Shown: positions 11,922 to 22,439 of the stretch, in pieces
Layout of the letters: the number at the start of each line of letters is the position of its first letter
Position numbering within the stretch: position 1 is the first letter of the stretch
From: Diphasiastrum complanatum
Lineage: Eukaryota > Streptophyta > Lycopodiopsida > Lycopodiales > Lycopodiaceae
Direction of reading: 5' to 3'
NCBI GenBank assembly: GCA_029204225.1
Contig: CM055095.1
Span: forward strand, 61,237,910 to 61,301,909
DNA length: 64,000 nucleotides
Position numbers and translations under genes: made by a program
Notes under the pieces: generated by a model
Told to the model about the DNA's origin: nothing
The model's input: only the letters and a program-made list of their open reading frames with translations
The model's database searches: none

Positions 11922-11934
11922 GAATGTTAGGGAC
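11922..11934 (+). other. Polypurine tract of gypsy A
   Basis: AAGGAGAAGGGAA immediately before the TGTTAGG start of the 3' LTR. It would prime plus-strand DNA synthesis. Confidence 0.75.
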
Positions 11935-12378
11935 CCAACTCCCATGGGTCCCAAACCCAAACTTGAGACTGGACAATGATTGGGCCTGTAGACTTGATTG
12001 ATGACTCGTGAACCTGCATGGTTGCCACGTGTCATGATCTAGGTGTTAGGTGTGCACATGGCTTGGAGTCTCTCTCCTTGGAAGTATACACTGGGTTGAA
12101 GGACTCATTTGCCATCCATTCTATCTACCTAGGAGGAGGTGGATGGAGAGCATGTGCAAGGCCAGGATGAGTGCTAGCTTGAGGTAGGAGATGGCTGAGA
12201 GCCTAGGCAGTGGTATGGGACACTATCTAGGATGGAGGTCGGATCCCGCTTGATACGGTCACAGGTCAGGCACGGAGGGTGGACCCGGATTAGGTCCTAT
12301 GGGCGGGTGGAACATGAATCATTCGGTCTCTTGTGGTTAACCGGCACCTGGAGGTTTGCAGTAAGTAGAGTTATAACA
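11935..12378 (+). repeat. 3' LTR of gypsy A
   Basis: 444 bp, begins TGTTAGGG and ends ttataaca, giving a 5-base terminal inverted repeat. Collinear with 8800-9240 with scattered substitutions and small indels, so the insertion is not recent. It is followed by the CAAAC duplication. Confidence 0.9.
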
Positions 12379-12383
12379 CAAAC
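12379..12383 (+). repeat. Target site duplication, right (CAAAC)
   Basis: Second copy of the five bases at 8795-8799. Removing one copy and the element rejoins LINE copy 2 ORF1. Confidence 0.85.
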
Positions 12384-13165
12384 CCTATTTTGGATCTTAA
12401 GGAACCCAATAATCCTCTCCCATTAACCCCCAAGCACGATCAAGATTCGATACCTCCATCACTCTCTTTAGTGGTCTTTGCACGAACTACAAATATTCAG
12501 CTTCTTGCCAGCCACCGAAAAGAGATGGACTCCCATCGTGAAAGGTTCTATCAGTGCAATCACACTTTCAATGGACAGATGCATCAATTGAAGAACTTAG
12601 ACGGGAAATTACGACCATCGAATCTACAGCATCCTCCCAAGTAGCTACTTTGACTACGATCTAACAACTTGAAAACAAAGTGGAGCAGCACCATACGGCT
12701 GTCCAATCTTGGGCAGAGGTTCTCAAAGGTCCAGGTGAAGCGGACGCTCCAGTTTCCTTCATCATTGCTACACTTACTGAGAGCCGGTTGCGAGAGCAAA
12801 AGGCTCTTAATGTTCGTGTCATAGGCATCCCGGATTCCCAGGATGCCTTAAGGAAGCCAAGGAATTTTTGGAAACTAATCTCCAGCAACACGACCATGGT
12901 CTAGACTCAGCTTGGCGTACCAAGAAAGATGCTATCACTCTTGTCCTGCGCTTCACTTCGTTGGAGTCTAGGAGTGAGGTTCTACGTCAAAGACATAAGC
13001 TAAAAGATACCAAGATCTTCCTGGATGAATATCTCACATTTTTGTCCAAGTTGGGGAAAGAAAAAAGGCTCTGCAGAATGCAATGGATACACGGAGACGC
13101 TTAATATATATAGAGACGGCAATATCCATTTTGTTGACACTAAACCTTTAGTTGAAACTAAATAG
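12379..13165 (+). pseudogene. LINE copy 2 ORF1, C-terminal part
   Basis: Continuation of ORF1 beyond the gypsy insertion. A coiled-coil-like stretch (about 12500-12700) leads to the RRM-like core: LNVRVIGIPDSQDA near 12810, GLDSAWRTKKDAITLVLRF near 12900, then SLESRSEVLRQRHKLKDTK, and YRDGNIHFVDTKP near 13110. This matches ORF1 of LINE copy 1 motif by motif, for example RFTSLESR and a WRT-K/R-DA segment. Small frameshifts near 12640, 12865 and 13050 and a stop before YIYRDG make it non-functional. Confidence 0.7.
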
Positions 13166-13370
13166 AAATGTGTCATAATGATATCTGGAATTGATCAGAG
13201 TTAGAGTCAGAGGTAGAGAATTGAAGAGATGTCCAGTTGAGCCTGTAAATGGTCTACGTACCATATAATCCTGGCCATTAATCTCTTCTTAGTCAGATCT
13301 ATTTAGTGTTGTTGGTTGACAACATCGATCCGTCTCGTTTCCATTTCTTTGATGTATTGTTCAGTCTTAT

Positions 13371-13384
13371 ATGCCTTATGGCAT
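13371..13384 (+). other. 3' terminal hairpin of LINE copy 2
   Basis: ATGCC-TTAT-GGCAT, with the same stem as LINE copy 1 and a different loop, preceded by the same agtcttat and followed by AATAAAGC and the TTTC/TC tail at 13402-13428. Confidence 0.6.
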
Positions 13385-13401
13385 GGAAAGAAATTCAATA
13401 A

Positions 13402-13428
13402 AGCTTTCTTTCTTTCTTTCTCTCTCTC
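13402..13428 (+). repeat. TTTC/TC tail of LINE copy 2
   Basis: Three TTTC units passing into TC units directly after AATAAAGC. Same tail architecture as copies 1 and 3. Confidence 0.7.
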
Positions 13429-14411
13429 GCCCCTGGCAAGTTAAACTTTTATTGTTACCTTCAATCTCTTTAGCCTTTTCGAGCTGATAGAAATAGAACG
13501 ATATCTAGTTCTCAACTCTCATTTATCAACTTACCATCTTTCAATTCTCCATCAGTGGATCCCCCCAACAATAGCCACAATTACGAATTATGCATAGCGA
13601 TGAAACTATTTGCATATAAACGAAGGCTTGTGGCGCATTAGTACTTGTTATGCTTAATTTTCCATCAGTGATTCCCCAAAAGGAGCATTGACTATGTCTT
13701 CTTCATAGTGATTCATGCAGCCATCACCATTTTTGCAAAAAGCCGAAACTTACAAAGCAAACAAAGAAAATGAAGGACGATACAAAAACAAAGATGAAAA
13801 ATTTGCCGATGATTGTACTGTATGCACAGGTTTGTTTTGTTCGTTGACTCCTACTCAATCTAGAGTTTAAAAAAAGGACAACAAAAAAACATGGCACGTA
13901 CTATAAATAAATAAAAATTCAGGGTCCATTCCAAAACGAGCAACTATGCTATAGTCATGTAAATGATAAAGATTGAAAACATGTCATGGCAATTCATCAC
14001 GGCCGTGCCTACAACTAGCAGACAAAAAATTAACTAGGAATCAAAGAAAAGGTTGAACAACCTGATCCATGTGAACTAGTTAGCTAATTATTTCTAGAAT
14101 TCATAGTGTTTTTGTTGCACGATTCCAACACACAAATAATGACAAAGAAAACAAGAGCGTGATATGAAAAATGCAACCATCCTACACATGCCCTGGAGCT
14201 TGCATGAATGTTAACCAAATACCATTTTCTTGAAGAAGAAATTCAATTGTGTCATCTCACATGAACCTTGACACAAGATCAAAGCATAACCACTAACAAT
14301 TTGCTATAGGACGGCCAAACCCGAACTTGAAATTCATGCATCATCATCCTTTATGGAATCAGAAATTGTCTTTCACAAGTCCTACAGGAAGGAGCAACGT
14401 CTGCAGCTTAC
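13429..14411. other. NRP intron sequence, no feature seen
   Basis: AT-rich sequence between the LINE tail and the last visible NRP exon. I looked on the minus strand for the expected C-terminal NRP exons (a FFTWF-type motif and the acidic tail) and found none. Confidence 0.5.
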
Positions 14412-14525
14412 CATTCCATCTTTCCATCTTATGGATGTGCCTGAGACTGATGTTGTGCCTTCATCTGAAAACCGGAAGATCTTTATGAGTTTGGTATCTT
14501 CAAAGTAAGGATTTGGTCGAAAATT
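14412..14525 (-). CDS. NRP: NRP exon 5 (last one visible)
   Basis: 38 codons from [10 protein letters not shown] to RWKDGM; acceptor tgcag, donor gtaagc. A proper donor shows that at least one further exon was expected, but none is recognisable to the left in this window. Confidence 0.93.
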
Positions 14526-16652
14526 CTGCATGAAAATGTTTGGCATTAGAAGCATGCCCCACACAACACAATATTCATAAAGAAAAAGCACATATCTAAG
14601 GTAAAGATCTCAACAAAGAAGCTATTGAAGTGAAGAAACATACAAATGTGATGCTGTAACCTGATTTGACATCCTTAAAATCCTCTACATCCAAAGACAG
14701 CAGATGCTTGAAGACCTGAAATGGGACATAAATCCGAATTAGTCAGAACCAACACTTAACAAGAAGATAAATCGCCTACGTTCTGCAAAAGCTTCCTTTG
14801 ATTTCCCGCATCTAACGAGATGCTGATTGCACAGTTTAGCACTGCAGCGGATGAAGAAAATAGCAGTATCGGCACGGTCTGGATAAAACAATTTAGCCAC
14901 AAAGACATTCCATGGCAATGTAACCTAACTCCATGAGCCAACTAAAAATGTCCAAATGATAGATAGTGCCCTTAGCCAGCTTTATTTACAATATGGTCAC
15001 CAATCGGCCCTATGTCAGTACATTGAATACATTGAATACAAAGCAATCGGGCTTCTGAACAAAAGCATGTGAATGTACCTTCTGATCCTCTTCAGTCAAA
15101 AGAGTTCCCAGCACTGGATGGCTCAAAAACTGCATCAAACTTTTGAATCAGCTTGCTTTTTGCAATCAAAAGTTGCTAAGCAAGTGCTCTAATCAGAAGT
15201 GTGTTTTACAAAAATGTTACACATTTTGAAGACAAAATCTCCTAGACTAAGTAGCACAAGCTTGATAAGTGAAATATAAGGTGGGAAACATCAGCTGTCA
15301 TTTTTTGGGCACTTTGAGTAAGAACATTATGTGACATTTCCAAAACTAGGCACTATCAATACGCTCCTCGTTGTGAGTACACTCACAAATTTATAACTGT
15401 AAAGTGAACTTTCATGCTGCATAACTTGAAACATGAAAAATAGCATAGTTTCGGATCTACTTCCTGCCTCTGAGCAAATATTGCATTGCAAACAAGTAGT
15501 GCATCGCAAAGATTTATGTCCGTTGAAATCCTCATGAAGAAGCCCCAAATCACTACTATTTATGTACTTTTCCAGCGGAAACTGACAAAAATTATAAACA
15601 TTTTACACTGATTAGACTTCCTATGGAAAAAAATTGGCATACCGCAGTGAGCCAAAAATCAGGGATGCTCTGTATTATGTCATTCCGTTTCTTGTAAACT
15701 GGGCGTCTAATCTCATTATACTTTTGCTCCACTTCCAAGACTTTGTCACTTGCTTCCTCGTTCACCTGCTCCAAAGTCGGTCATTTGAAAAAATAGGATG
15801 CCAAAAGCGATTGACAGGTTTGATCAGAAACCAGAGAAGACCTTAACATGAAAACTTACCAGGAGGTGATGATTTCAACGTTAGAAACCTATCTTAACAG
15901 TCTACCTTGTTCCAAATACCAGCTTCTAAATCTCAAGTTTCAACAAAAGCACATTGGCTTTATTCACTGATGTCATGGCTCAAAAAGATGCAATGTGCTT
16001 TGTTTAAAGCTTTTGAGCAAGAGTTTTTGCATTGCTTAGTGGAGAACAGAACAAAAGCATAAATATCAATAGACCAGGACAAACAAACCCCTTTGTTTGC
16101 TATTCATCCAACAGCCAACGTAAATCAAGGCAAGCACTAGCCCACGCATAAGCACTCCCAAAACTCTATATCATCTCCAAATAAGTGTTAAAACTAATCG
16201 CGTACTAATAACTTTGGTATGAGTTGTGAAGTCCAAAAGCGTACAGCACGTTCCTGCTCATAATCTCAATGTGCTAAAACGGATGAAATATACTTCAACA
16301 GGAAAATAATGCCAAGGTTTATGCTGTGTCTCTTAAATAAGAAGCTTTAATCAAAGTAATAAGGGAAAAACAAGCACACTGGTGGTTTTAGAGATGTCCT
16401 CACCCCAATAACATCGTCGTTTCTATTATCTAGATATGTCAACAAGCATAAAATAGCAAAATATATGCAATACTAAAAACATTTTCAGAAGGACAAAGTT
16501 TACAAAGCTTATGAATGAAAAAGGCTTCAAGGATTTACTTTCTCAAGCTCATCTTGAACTTCTTGAAGCTTCTCAATTGCAAGCACCAACTCGGTGTCCA
16601 ACTGCTCCGAGGCGTCCTCATCATCCACTTTCGCCTTCTTGCCCTTGTCCAT
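14412..16652 (-). CDS. NRP: NAP1-related / SET-like histone chaperone (partial: first five exons)
   Basis: Minus-strand gene. Exons 16652-16539, 15765-15643, 15129-15079, 14715-14644 and 14525-14412 join in phase 0 throughout to 158 codons, all with GT-AG borders. The ATG at 16652-16650 follows a GA-rich leader and opens [17 protein letters not shown]. Then come the dimerisation helix ([38 protein letters not shown]), RPVYKKRND and IPDFWLTA, and the earmuff-type globular part ([48 protein letters not shown]). NAP1/SET proteins bind H2A/H2B and assemble chromatin; plant NRPs act in the nucleus in root growth, heat response and DNA repair. The family is about 250 residues, so roughly the last 95, including the acidic tail, are missing. 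They may lie left of the window beyond a transposon-filled intron, or be lost. Confidence 0.92.
14644..14715 (-). CDS. NRP: NRP exon 4
   Basis: 24 codons, [20 protein letters not shown] then SITF; acceptor ttcag, donor gtatgt. Confidence 0.93.
15079..15129 (-). CDS. NRP: NRP exon 3
   Basis: 17 codons, [17 protein letters not shown]; acceptor tgcag, donor gtacat. A very short exon found by its conserved motif and phase. Confidence 0.92.
15643..15765 (-). CDS. NRP: NRP exon 2
   Basis: 41 codons, from VNEEASDK to IPDFWLTA; acceptor gcag, donor gtatgc. Contains the strongly conserved RRPVY and IPDFW motifs of SET/NAP1 proteins. Confidence 0.95.
16539..16652 (-). CDS. NRP: NRP exon 1
   Basis: 38 codons from the ATG, ending QDELEK with donor gtaaat. 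Lysine-rich start, then an acidic patch and the beginning of the long dimerisation helix. Confidence 0.92.
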
Positions 16653-16970
16653 CACAAACTACAACCACCTTCCGCACTCCACAAAACCTGCACAAAACCC
16701 CCTTCCCGGGAAACGCCTCAACGCTTCACCGCCTACAGACAAAGAAAGACGAGAGCACTCCCCGAGATCCAAACAGCTTTCCTCTGCTTTTGCTGGGTCT
16801 AAACCCTAACAAAGATTTGTCCTCACAAACCAAAACCCAGACATTCATTCAAATATCCAAAAGCGCATGAAGGCTTGCTTACCAAAGGAATGGAGCTTTC
16901 TCTCTCCCACTCTCCCTCTCTCTCTCTCTCCCCCTCTCTTTCCTTTCTCTTCTTTTCTGTTTCTGCGTGG
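16653..16970 (-). promoter_or_regulatory. NRP 5' leader with GA tract
   Basis: Upstream of the NRP start codon. On the minus strand, 16893-16960 is almost pure purine, with runs of GA. GA-rich leaders are common in plant genes. The exact transcription start cannot be read from the sequence. Confidence 0.5.
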
Positions 16971-17112
16971 CTATGGCGATCTCGCCAATAGTAGCAGAGA
17001 ACGGCATGGATCGCAACTCGAGCCGCAAGGAAGAGAAGGGAGGGGGGGTTAGAGGGCTTCAGTGTACCGGCTACCGTAGGTCACCGGTGCCTACCCTGCA
17101 GCCGCACGCTTC

Positions 17113-17118
17113 CACGTG
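17113..17118. promoter_or_regulatory. Candidate G-box in NRP promoter
   Basis: CACGTG within tccacgtggcgg, about 460 bp upstream of the NRP start, in a comparatively CG-rich stretch (16960-17200). This is the core bound by plant bZIP and bHLH factors. A 6-bp match may also be chance. Confidence 0.3.
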
Positions 17119-17229
17119 GCGGTTTTCGCTACAGTCTTTTGCTCTTTTACCGGCAGTTGCTGGTCGTTGGAGACCTAAGAAGTTGGGAATTAGGGCTTTT
17201 AAGGATTTGGGTGTTGGAAAGTGCAACAA

Positions 17230-20200
17230 ATAAACAGGTCTTGGACACAAGGCTTGGGTTATTGGCCCCCTCTCTCCATCTCTTGCAACCCAGGAGGAAG
17301 CTAGACTCTGTGTGTGCTCGCAACCGAGGAGAATATTCGGCACCGTGACTAAGGATGCAGGCGGTGGCACCACCCTCATTCATCATAGTGCAGGCGATGT
17401 CGTTCATCAGTGAGGGAATGCTCCTGCATGGTGGAGAGTTCGTGATGACATTTTTTGCATCGTTAGATGAGGGTAGGGCCTTGCATGCAAACTCAGTCGC
17501 AATGGAGAATGAGTTCTTCCATGTGCCACCTGGAATAAGTTCACTCTAATAGGTGGTTTGGAGATGTAGGTGTTGGAAAGACTAGGCCTCGGAGCAAAGG
17601 AAGCGATTGAAAGACTAGCCACAGTGGAGTGGCATTGCTCTTGAAAGCTAGTTAGAGGTGTATGTAAGCATGTCCCGCCGACCATCCAAATTTGCAATCA
17701 ACCTCTACATCTTTGTTTGTATGCAAGGGGTATAACGAGGTCCATCTGCACACAAAAACCTTTCAGTCGCAAGAGACATAAAAGTGCCCAATTGAGAGTC
17801 AAAGCTACAATCTGCAAGAGAGAACATTAGAGCATATGTGGCCAACCTGTGTGTGTGTGTGTGTGTGTGTACGGATGCATGTGTGCACAAGCGAGAGGGT
17901 ATGCATGTGTGCTAGAGCTTTTCCAAAGGCAAGCCAACCTTGTCTCTAAGTATATTTCTCTTAGGGCAGAAAGGGCTCATATCCACAGAGCTCTCAAATA
18001 TTGCAACTCGCAGAGACCTAGTTGCATAGGATCTTGAGATTCCATTGTGCTAGTACACATCTTACGGTTTTTTCCATCAAGGGGTAAGTGCATTTCAAAA
18101 ATGAAAATCGTTGATATTAATAAGAACATATGACTTTTACACAAGGGCACTTTTTAGAGGTAAATACAAGTGACCTAAATTTGAATTTGGATAATCTAGC
18201 AATGGCTTTTGGCTTTCATTGACCCATTTGGGCCCATCCTTCCTCAACTTACCTCTTTTTTGGTGAACACACCTAGTTTCCTCCCATTCCAAGTGGACTT
18301 ACCTCGTGATGGCACCCTTTCCTGCCACCTAGAAATAGGTCCCACCTCATCGAGGCCCACTTGAATTGGCCTTGCCAATCACAAAAGAGTCTTAAAACTA
18401 TAGTCAAGTATATTATAAGAAGATAAAAATTGTGCATAATCATAACTGTAACATGTTACCAATTCTTTGATAAGCATGCTTGTTCTTTGAATAGGTTTAT
18501 TACAAGCAATGTGTCTAATGTTTAACACAAAAGATAATACCAAATCATAACAATGCTACATGCAACTTGATGTTTTATCTCCCTTGTTTATCCTCTTTAA
18601 TACACCATCTTTTTCTTTCAACACAACCAACTAAAGCATTCAATGTAATTTGGAAACTGTTGCCTAGCTTTTTTCGACTACATTTTACTAGTGATTGTAG
18701 ACACATCTGGACTAGCAAGAGTAAGTATAAGGATTCATGGAGTGAGTAGAACATAGTGTAGTGTTGGATCAAACCAATAAAAAAAAAGTGTTTTAGAAAA
18801 GGAATAAGATCATTGTACTAAGAGTTCAGAAATGTGTCACTCATTTCATATCTTAATATGGAGTATTGGCATATAACTAGAAATTAGAGAGGATCTAAAA
18901 ACAAAAACTTCCTAATGTAGTGTTGACCTACCATCTTTTTGTCCCTTTTGTGGTCCATCAACCTATTTTTATTATTTTTCTCTTTTCTTCTTCTTTTCGA
19001 AGCATCTTGGCTCCTCTATTTGGCTCTATAGCCAACTTGCTGTGAATGAACAAAAATAATAATTAGAGTCTATGGCTCTATTGTCATTTATGTACCATCT
19101 CATTCCATGTCACAATTTCCAAAAACAATAGGGTAAGCTCATGGTCCTATAGATATTCAAAATAAATTCAACTTAATGAATTCAAAACCGGGATATGCAA
19201 TTTTCTTACAGGGATTAATTACCAATCCAAATTACATAACACAATCACATTTACCCACTCTAGTGTCTCATTTTCTTCCTCCCTTAGATTTACGGTCACC
19301 CAAAAAATTTCATTAGCGAAGGCCCTCGAAAAGTCCTTTTGACACAAGTAAATGCTAGGTTGCTACCCTTTTGACCACACTAGCTTAAGTATTACTTCAT
19401 TAAAAATGCCTGAAACTAACAAACAATCAATAAAATCTGGATCCGGGTACTCTTTACGATATTCGATACACCTATTTTTTAATCGAATATAGAGCTACCT
19501 CTCAAAAATTACAACCTTATTCCAATTATTCACTTTAACAAGTATTTGAAAAGCTTTAGTTTGCCCAATCCTAAAGTTCAACATCATTTAGGATAAGCCT
19601 ATTAGTGCTTCACCGATTCCAAAAGGAAGAACCAAAAAAAATATCGTTTAACTCAATTTATTGGGAGGACCATACTCCAAAGTTAAGTGGCTAACTAGCA
19701 TAATACAAAGGAATCAAATCCCTTCACTGGGTACATGCCTGAGAACCGTACCATTTCCATTGTTTAGTCAAGATCGGTTTAGAATAAATCGGACCGATTA
19801 ATACAACTTGACACAAAAAACAACGGTACCATAGTTTCACAAAAACTGGCTTACAGGTAATTGTCAAGTTAATAAGGTCTTGTACATGCATATTGTCCAT
19901 AGAATAAAAAACTAGATTCCTTTTACCATAAGCGGAAAGCAATATTTAAAAACCAAGGTTACAGCTTTCACAACCGTGCACCAAGAAACCAAAATTCCTC
20001 TTACTGGGTGCTGGTAGCTTAAATTTTCTGAGTTGATTTCAATCCACCTTTAAAACCAACTTTTAAAATTACCATATGTCAAGCCCCATAAGCCTTGATC
20101 GACCTGCATGCACCTTGCCCGAAGGTCAAAACTACCGGTCACTCCCATTCAAAAGGGGAAAACCGACATGCCTAAGGCAAGGTACTTTCAAGGCCATGCA

Positions 20201-21582
20201 AAAACATTGAAAATCACAAAAACCCGAAAAGGGTTTCAAATAGGAAGAAGTGAATTGTGAGAGAGGAGGCCACGACCTCCACTCAACCACTCAGCCGCCA
20301 TCATCACCACAAAGAATGCTTCCAATCGTGACCTTTCCAAGAGGAAAACCGAGAGAGGGAGAGCTCAAACAAGATCGTGCCCTTCACTAAGCCATCTGCC
20401 ATCCCACTTTACTCCCTACACCCAAGTTCGAGCAGAAAACGAGCCTTATCAAATCCCATATGCTTCTCCAATAGCTTGAACAGAGGTTTTGTCAACCAAG
20501 AATGCCTAACAACGCTACAACCTTAGATCACTCGCAGATTGACTCTGTGAGGATTCATAGTAGGGCGAAAACACATCTGAATCCACTAATCATAGTTAAA
20601 ACTATGAGTCAGGGCCTTTCAGTTCGGATCAGTCGCTCCACACACTTTACAAATGGGCGTACCAGTCGCTGGTGAGCAGTAGCAAAGGTTTCCTAACAAG
20701 TTCAATATCTTGTTTAACTCTTCTACAAGGTTACTTTCTGTTCTTCAATAGGCTTGCATGCATCGTGGTTGTCTTCTATAACTTCCCTTTGCACTAAACA
20801 AAGGTTCCAACATATACCAAATCAGTTTTTTCCAAAGGTTCAGAAACTATAGTTCCTAAACTCTTGGAATCAGCAAGCAACAGTTTCGCAGGCGTTCACA
20901 AAAATCGGTTGCTCCCACAATGATTCTCACCACAAGAGGTGCATAGCCAATTACGGGAGAAGGTTTCTTCCCAAACTAACCTTGCATGCATCCACAATCC
21001 AAAGTATCAATCTACCACAGTTAGATAATCAGCAATTTACAATATCCAATCAATGTTTTTAGTTTTCTGTTTGCATGATTCACAAGAGGATTAGCCTAAT
21101 AAAACCTCAAATCCTCGCATGCAATCAATAAATTCAAGATTTCCAGCAACATTTAGTTTATTCATTTTGGATAAATTGATTCCTCGTCAATCTATCAACA
21201 AAACTTCTGCTACTAAATCTCAATCAAACTTGTCCAAAACCTTATGGATTCATGCAAATTATTTATCCAAAAAAAATAGATTTAAACAAGAAAGTGGATC
21301 AACCATGCAGCTCATTCTACTTCAAATGGAAACTTTCTCAAGGCTTCAGAAAACATAAGAATGAATTCACACAATTCCACAGCATCTCTAAAAAAATCAA
21401 ACAAGGAGAAGAGCACTCTACCACCAAGTTTGAAAAGCATGCTTCATACAAGAATTAGTGAATCCAAACCCAATTTCCCTTGAAAAAATAGCACTCCATC
21501 CAGGATGTGAATCCAAGTGCGTTCCAATTCCGATTTGACATAGAGCTTGTCTCCACCCCATCCAAGACCGCATCTTAGTCGG
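17230..21582. other. Intergenic, no recognised gene
   Basis: AT-rich sequence without conserved coding signal on either strand. A (GT)n run of about 22 bases lies at 17848-17870. Much of 18000-21580 may be the non-coding interior of the minus-strand element whose primer site lies at 21583-21594, since no gag or pol motif is readable. Confidence 0.4.
17848..17870. repeat. GT dinucleotide microsatellite
   Basis: About eleven GT units. No relation to a neighbouring element is seen. Confidence 0.8.
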
Positions 21583-21594
21583 GCTCTGATACCA
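21583..21594 (-). other. Primer-binding site (initiator tRNA-Met type)
   Basis: On the minus strand TGGTATCAGAGC, the plant initiator tRNA-Met primer site. One base separates it from TGTAAG at 21596 (plus strand), i.e. the LTR ends CTTACA on the minus strand. This defines the 3' border of a 5' LTR in a minus-strand LTR element. Confidence 0.7.
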
Positions 21595-21595
21595 A

Positions 21596-22050
21596 TGTAA
21601 GACCACCAGGGACAACCCCTAAGATGAGGATAGGAAAAAACAAGAGAGACAATGGAGCGAAACCACCCAACCAAACCTAGATCCCTCCTAGAGTTTCCTC
21701 CTGGATCTAGCCCCCAAGCCACGCCATGTGATAGCAAGAGGAGAAGAGCTCAACTGGTAACCTAGACCAAAGTCGTCAACGGGTTGAATCTCTACCTCAA
21801 TATATAGAGAGTAGGATCCTGTGCATGAGCCCATGCAATCTCCATGCAGGTCAACTATAAATAGGTCACAACTCTTCATGCATTTCTCCTACCTATAACC
21901 GTCACATGTACATGCATTACTCCATATGTCTCAATTAGAGTGTCTGGGTCCTCTCAAGGTCATTAGTCACCAACAGGCCTCGAAATGGAATAAAATCTAG
22001 GCGTGACCAAAAATCTTTGGAGGGCCGGTCTACCATATTAGGACTATCCC
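21596..22050 (-). repeat. 5' LTR of an unclassified minus-strand element
   Basis: Starts (plus strand) TGTAAGACCACC directly beside the primer site. It contains a TATA-like tatatagag near 21800 and blocks shared with 2230-2690. I cannot place the outer end; 22050 is a guess from where shared blocks stop. Confidence 0.4.
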
Positions 22051-22439
22051 ATGTCCTTAGCTGAATATGGTCGTAACTCATTTTTTGTCATGCACAAGTT
22101 GCAAAAAACCATCATTTTGTGAAAGATTTGAAAGTTCGACAATTTTCATTAGATCTCCTAATTTGATAGACCAGTGAAATTCTTCAATTGATGACGCATC
22201 TCCAAAATTGATCAAACTAATTCTTTGTTCTTCAAAAAACACGTGTGAGTGAGAGTTGGAAGTGATTGTATGCATGTAGTAGTGTGTTTTTGCCATAGAA
22301 TCAAAGATAGATCTTGAATCTCAATCTAGTCTTGATCTTGTTGCATCTACACACCTTAGGAGATCACAAGTACATGTAGTGGACAATTAAGCAACTCAGA
22401 TTTAACTCTTACTAGAGTTATCACTATGTTGCTGCAAGA

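Larger units (their letters stand above)
8800..12378 (+). mobile_element. Ty3/gypsy chromovirus A, internally deleted
   Basis: LTR retrotransposon with two LTRs (8800-9240 and 11935-12378), termini TGTTA...TAACA, a polypurine tract before the 3' LTR and a perfect 5-bp target duplication CAAAC (8795-8799 and 12379-12383). The internal region is only about 2.7 kb. Gag, protease and the N-terminal half of RT are missing, and the remaining pol reads RT C-half, RNase H, integrase, chromodomain. Most reading frames are stopped. It sits inside LINE copy 2, so it is the younger of the two. Confidence 0.9.
8409..13428 (+). mobile_element. LINE copy 2, ORF1-only, split by a gypsy insertion
   Basis: Second member of the LINE family, beginning right after the TC tail of copy 1 and ending in its own hairpin, AATAAAGC and TTTC/TC tail at 13371-13428. 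It is interrupted at 8799/12379 by a complete gypsy insertion with a CAAAC target duplication. After ORF1 stops near 13165, only about 200 bp separate it from the 3' terminal hairpin; there is no endonuclease or RT. It is thus an ORF1-only derivative, comparable in design to the half-L1 (HAL1) elements of mammals, although a simple internal deletion of one copy is equally possible. Confidence 0.7.

Noticed and set aside
16967-17233. Plus-strand frame upstream of NRP as a divergent gene
   Set aside because: Begins in the purine/pyrimidine tract of the NRP promoter, no known domain, overlaps minus-strand frames of similar length.
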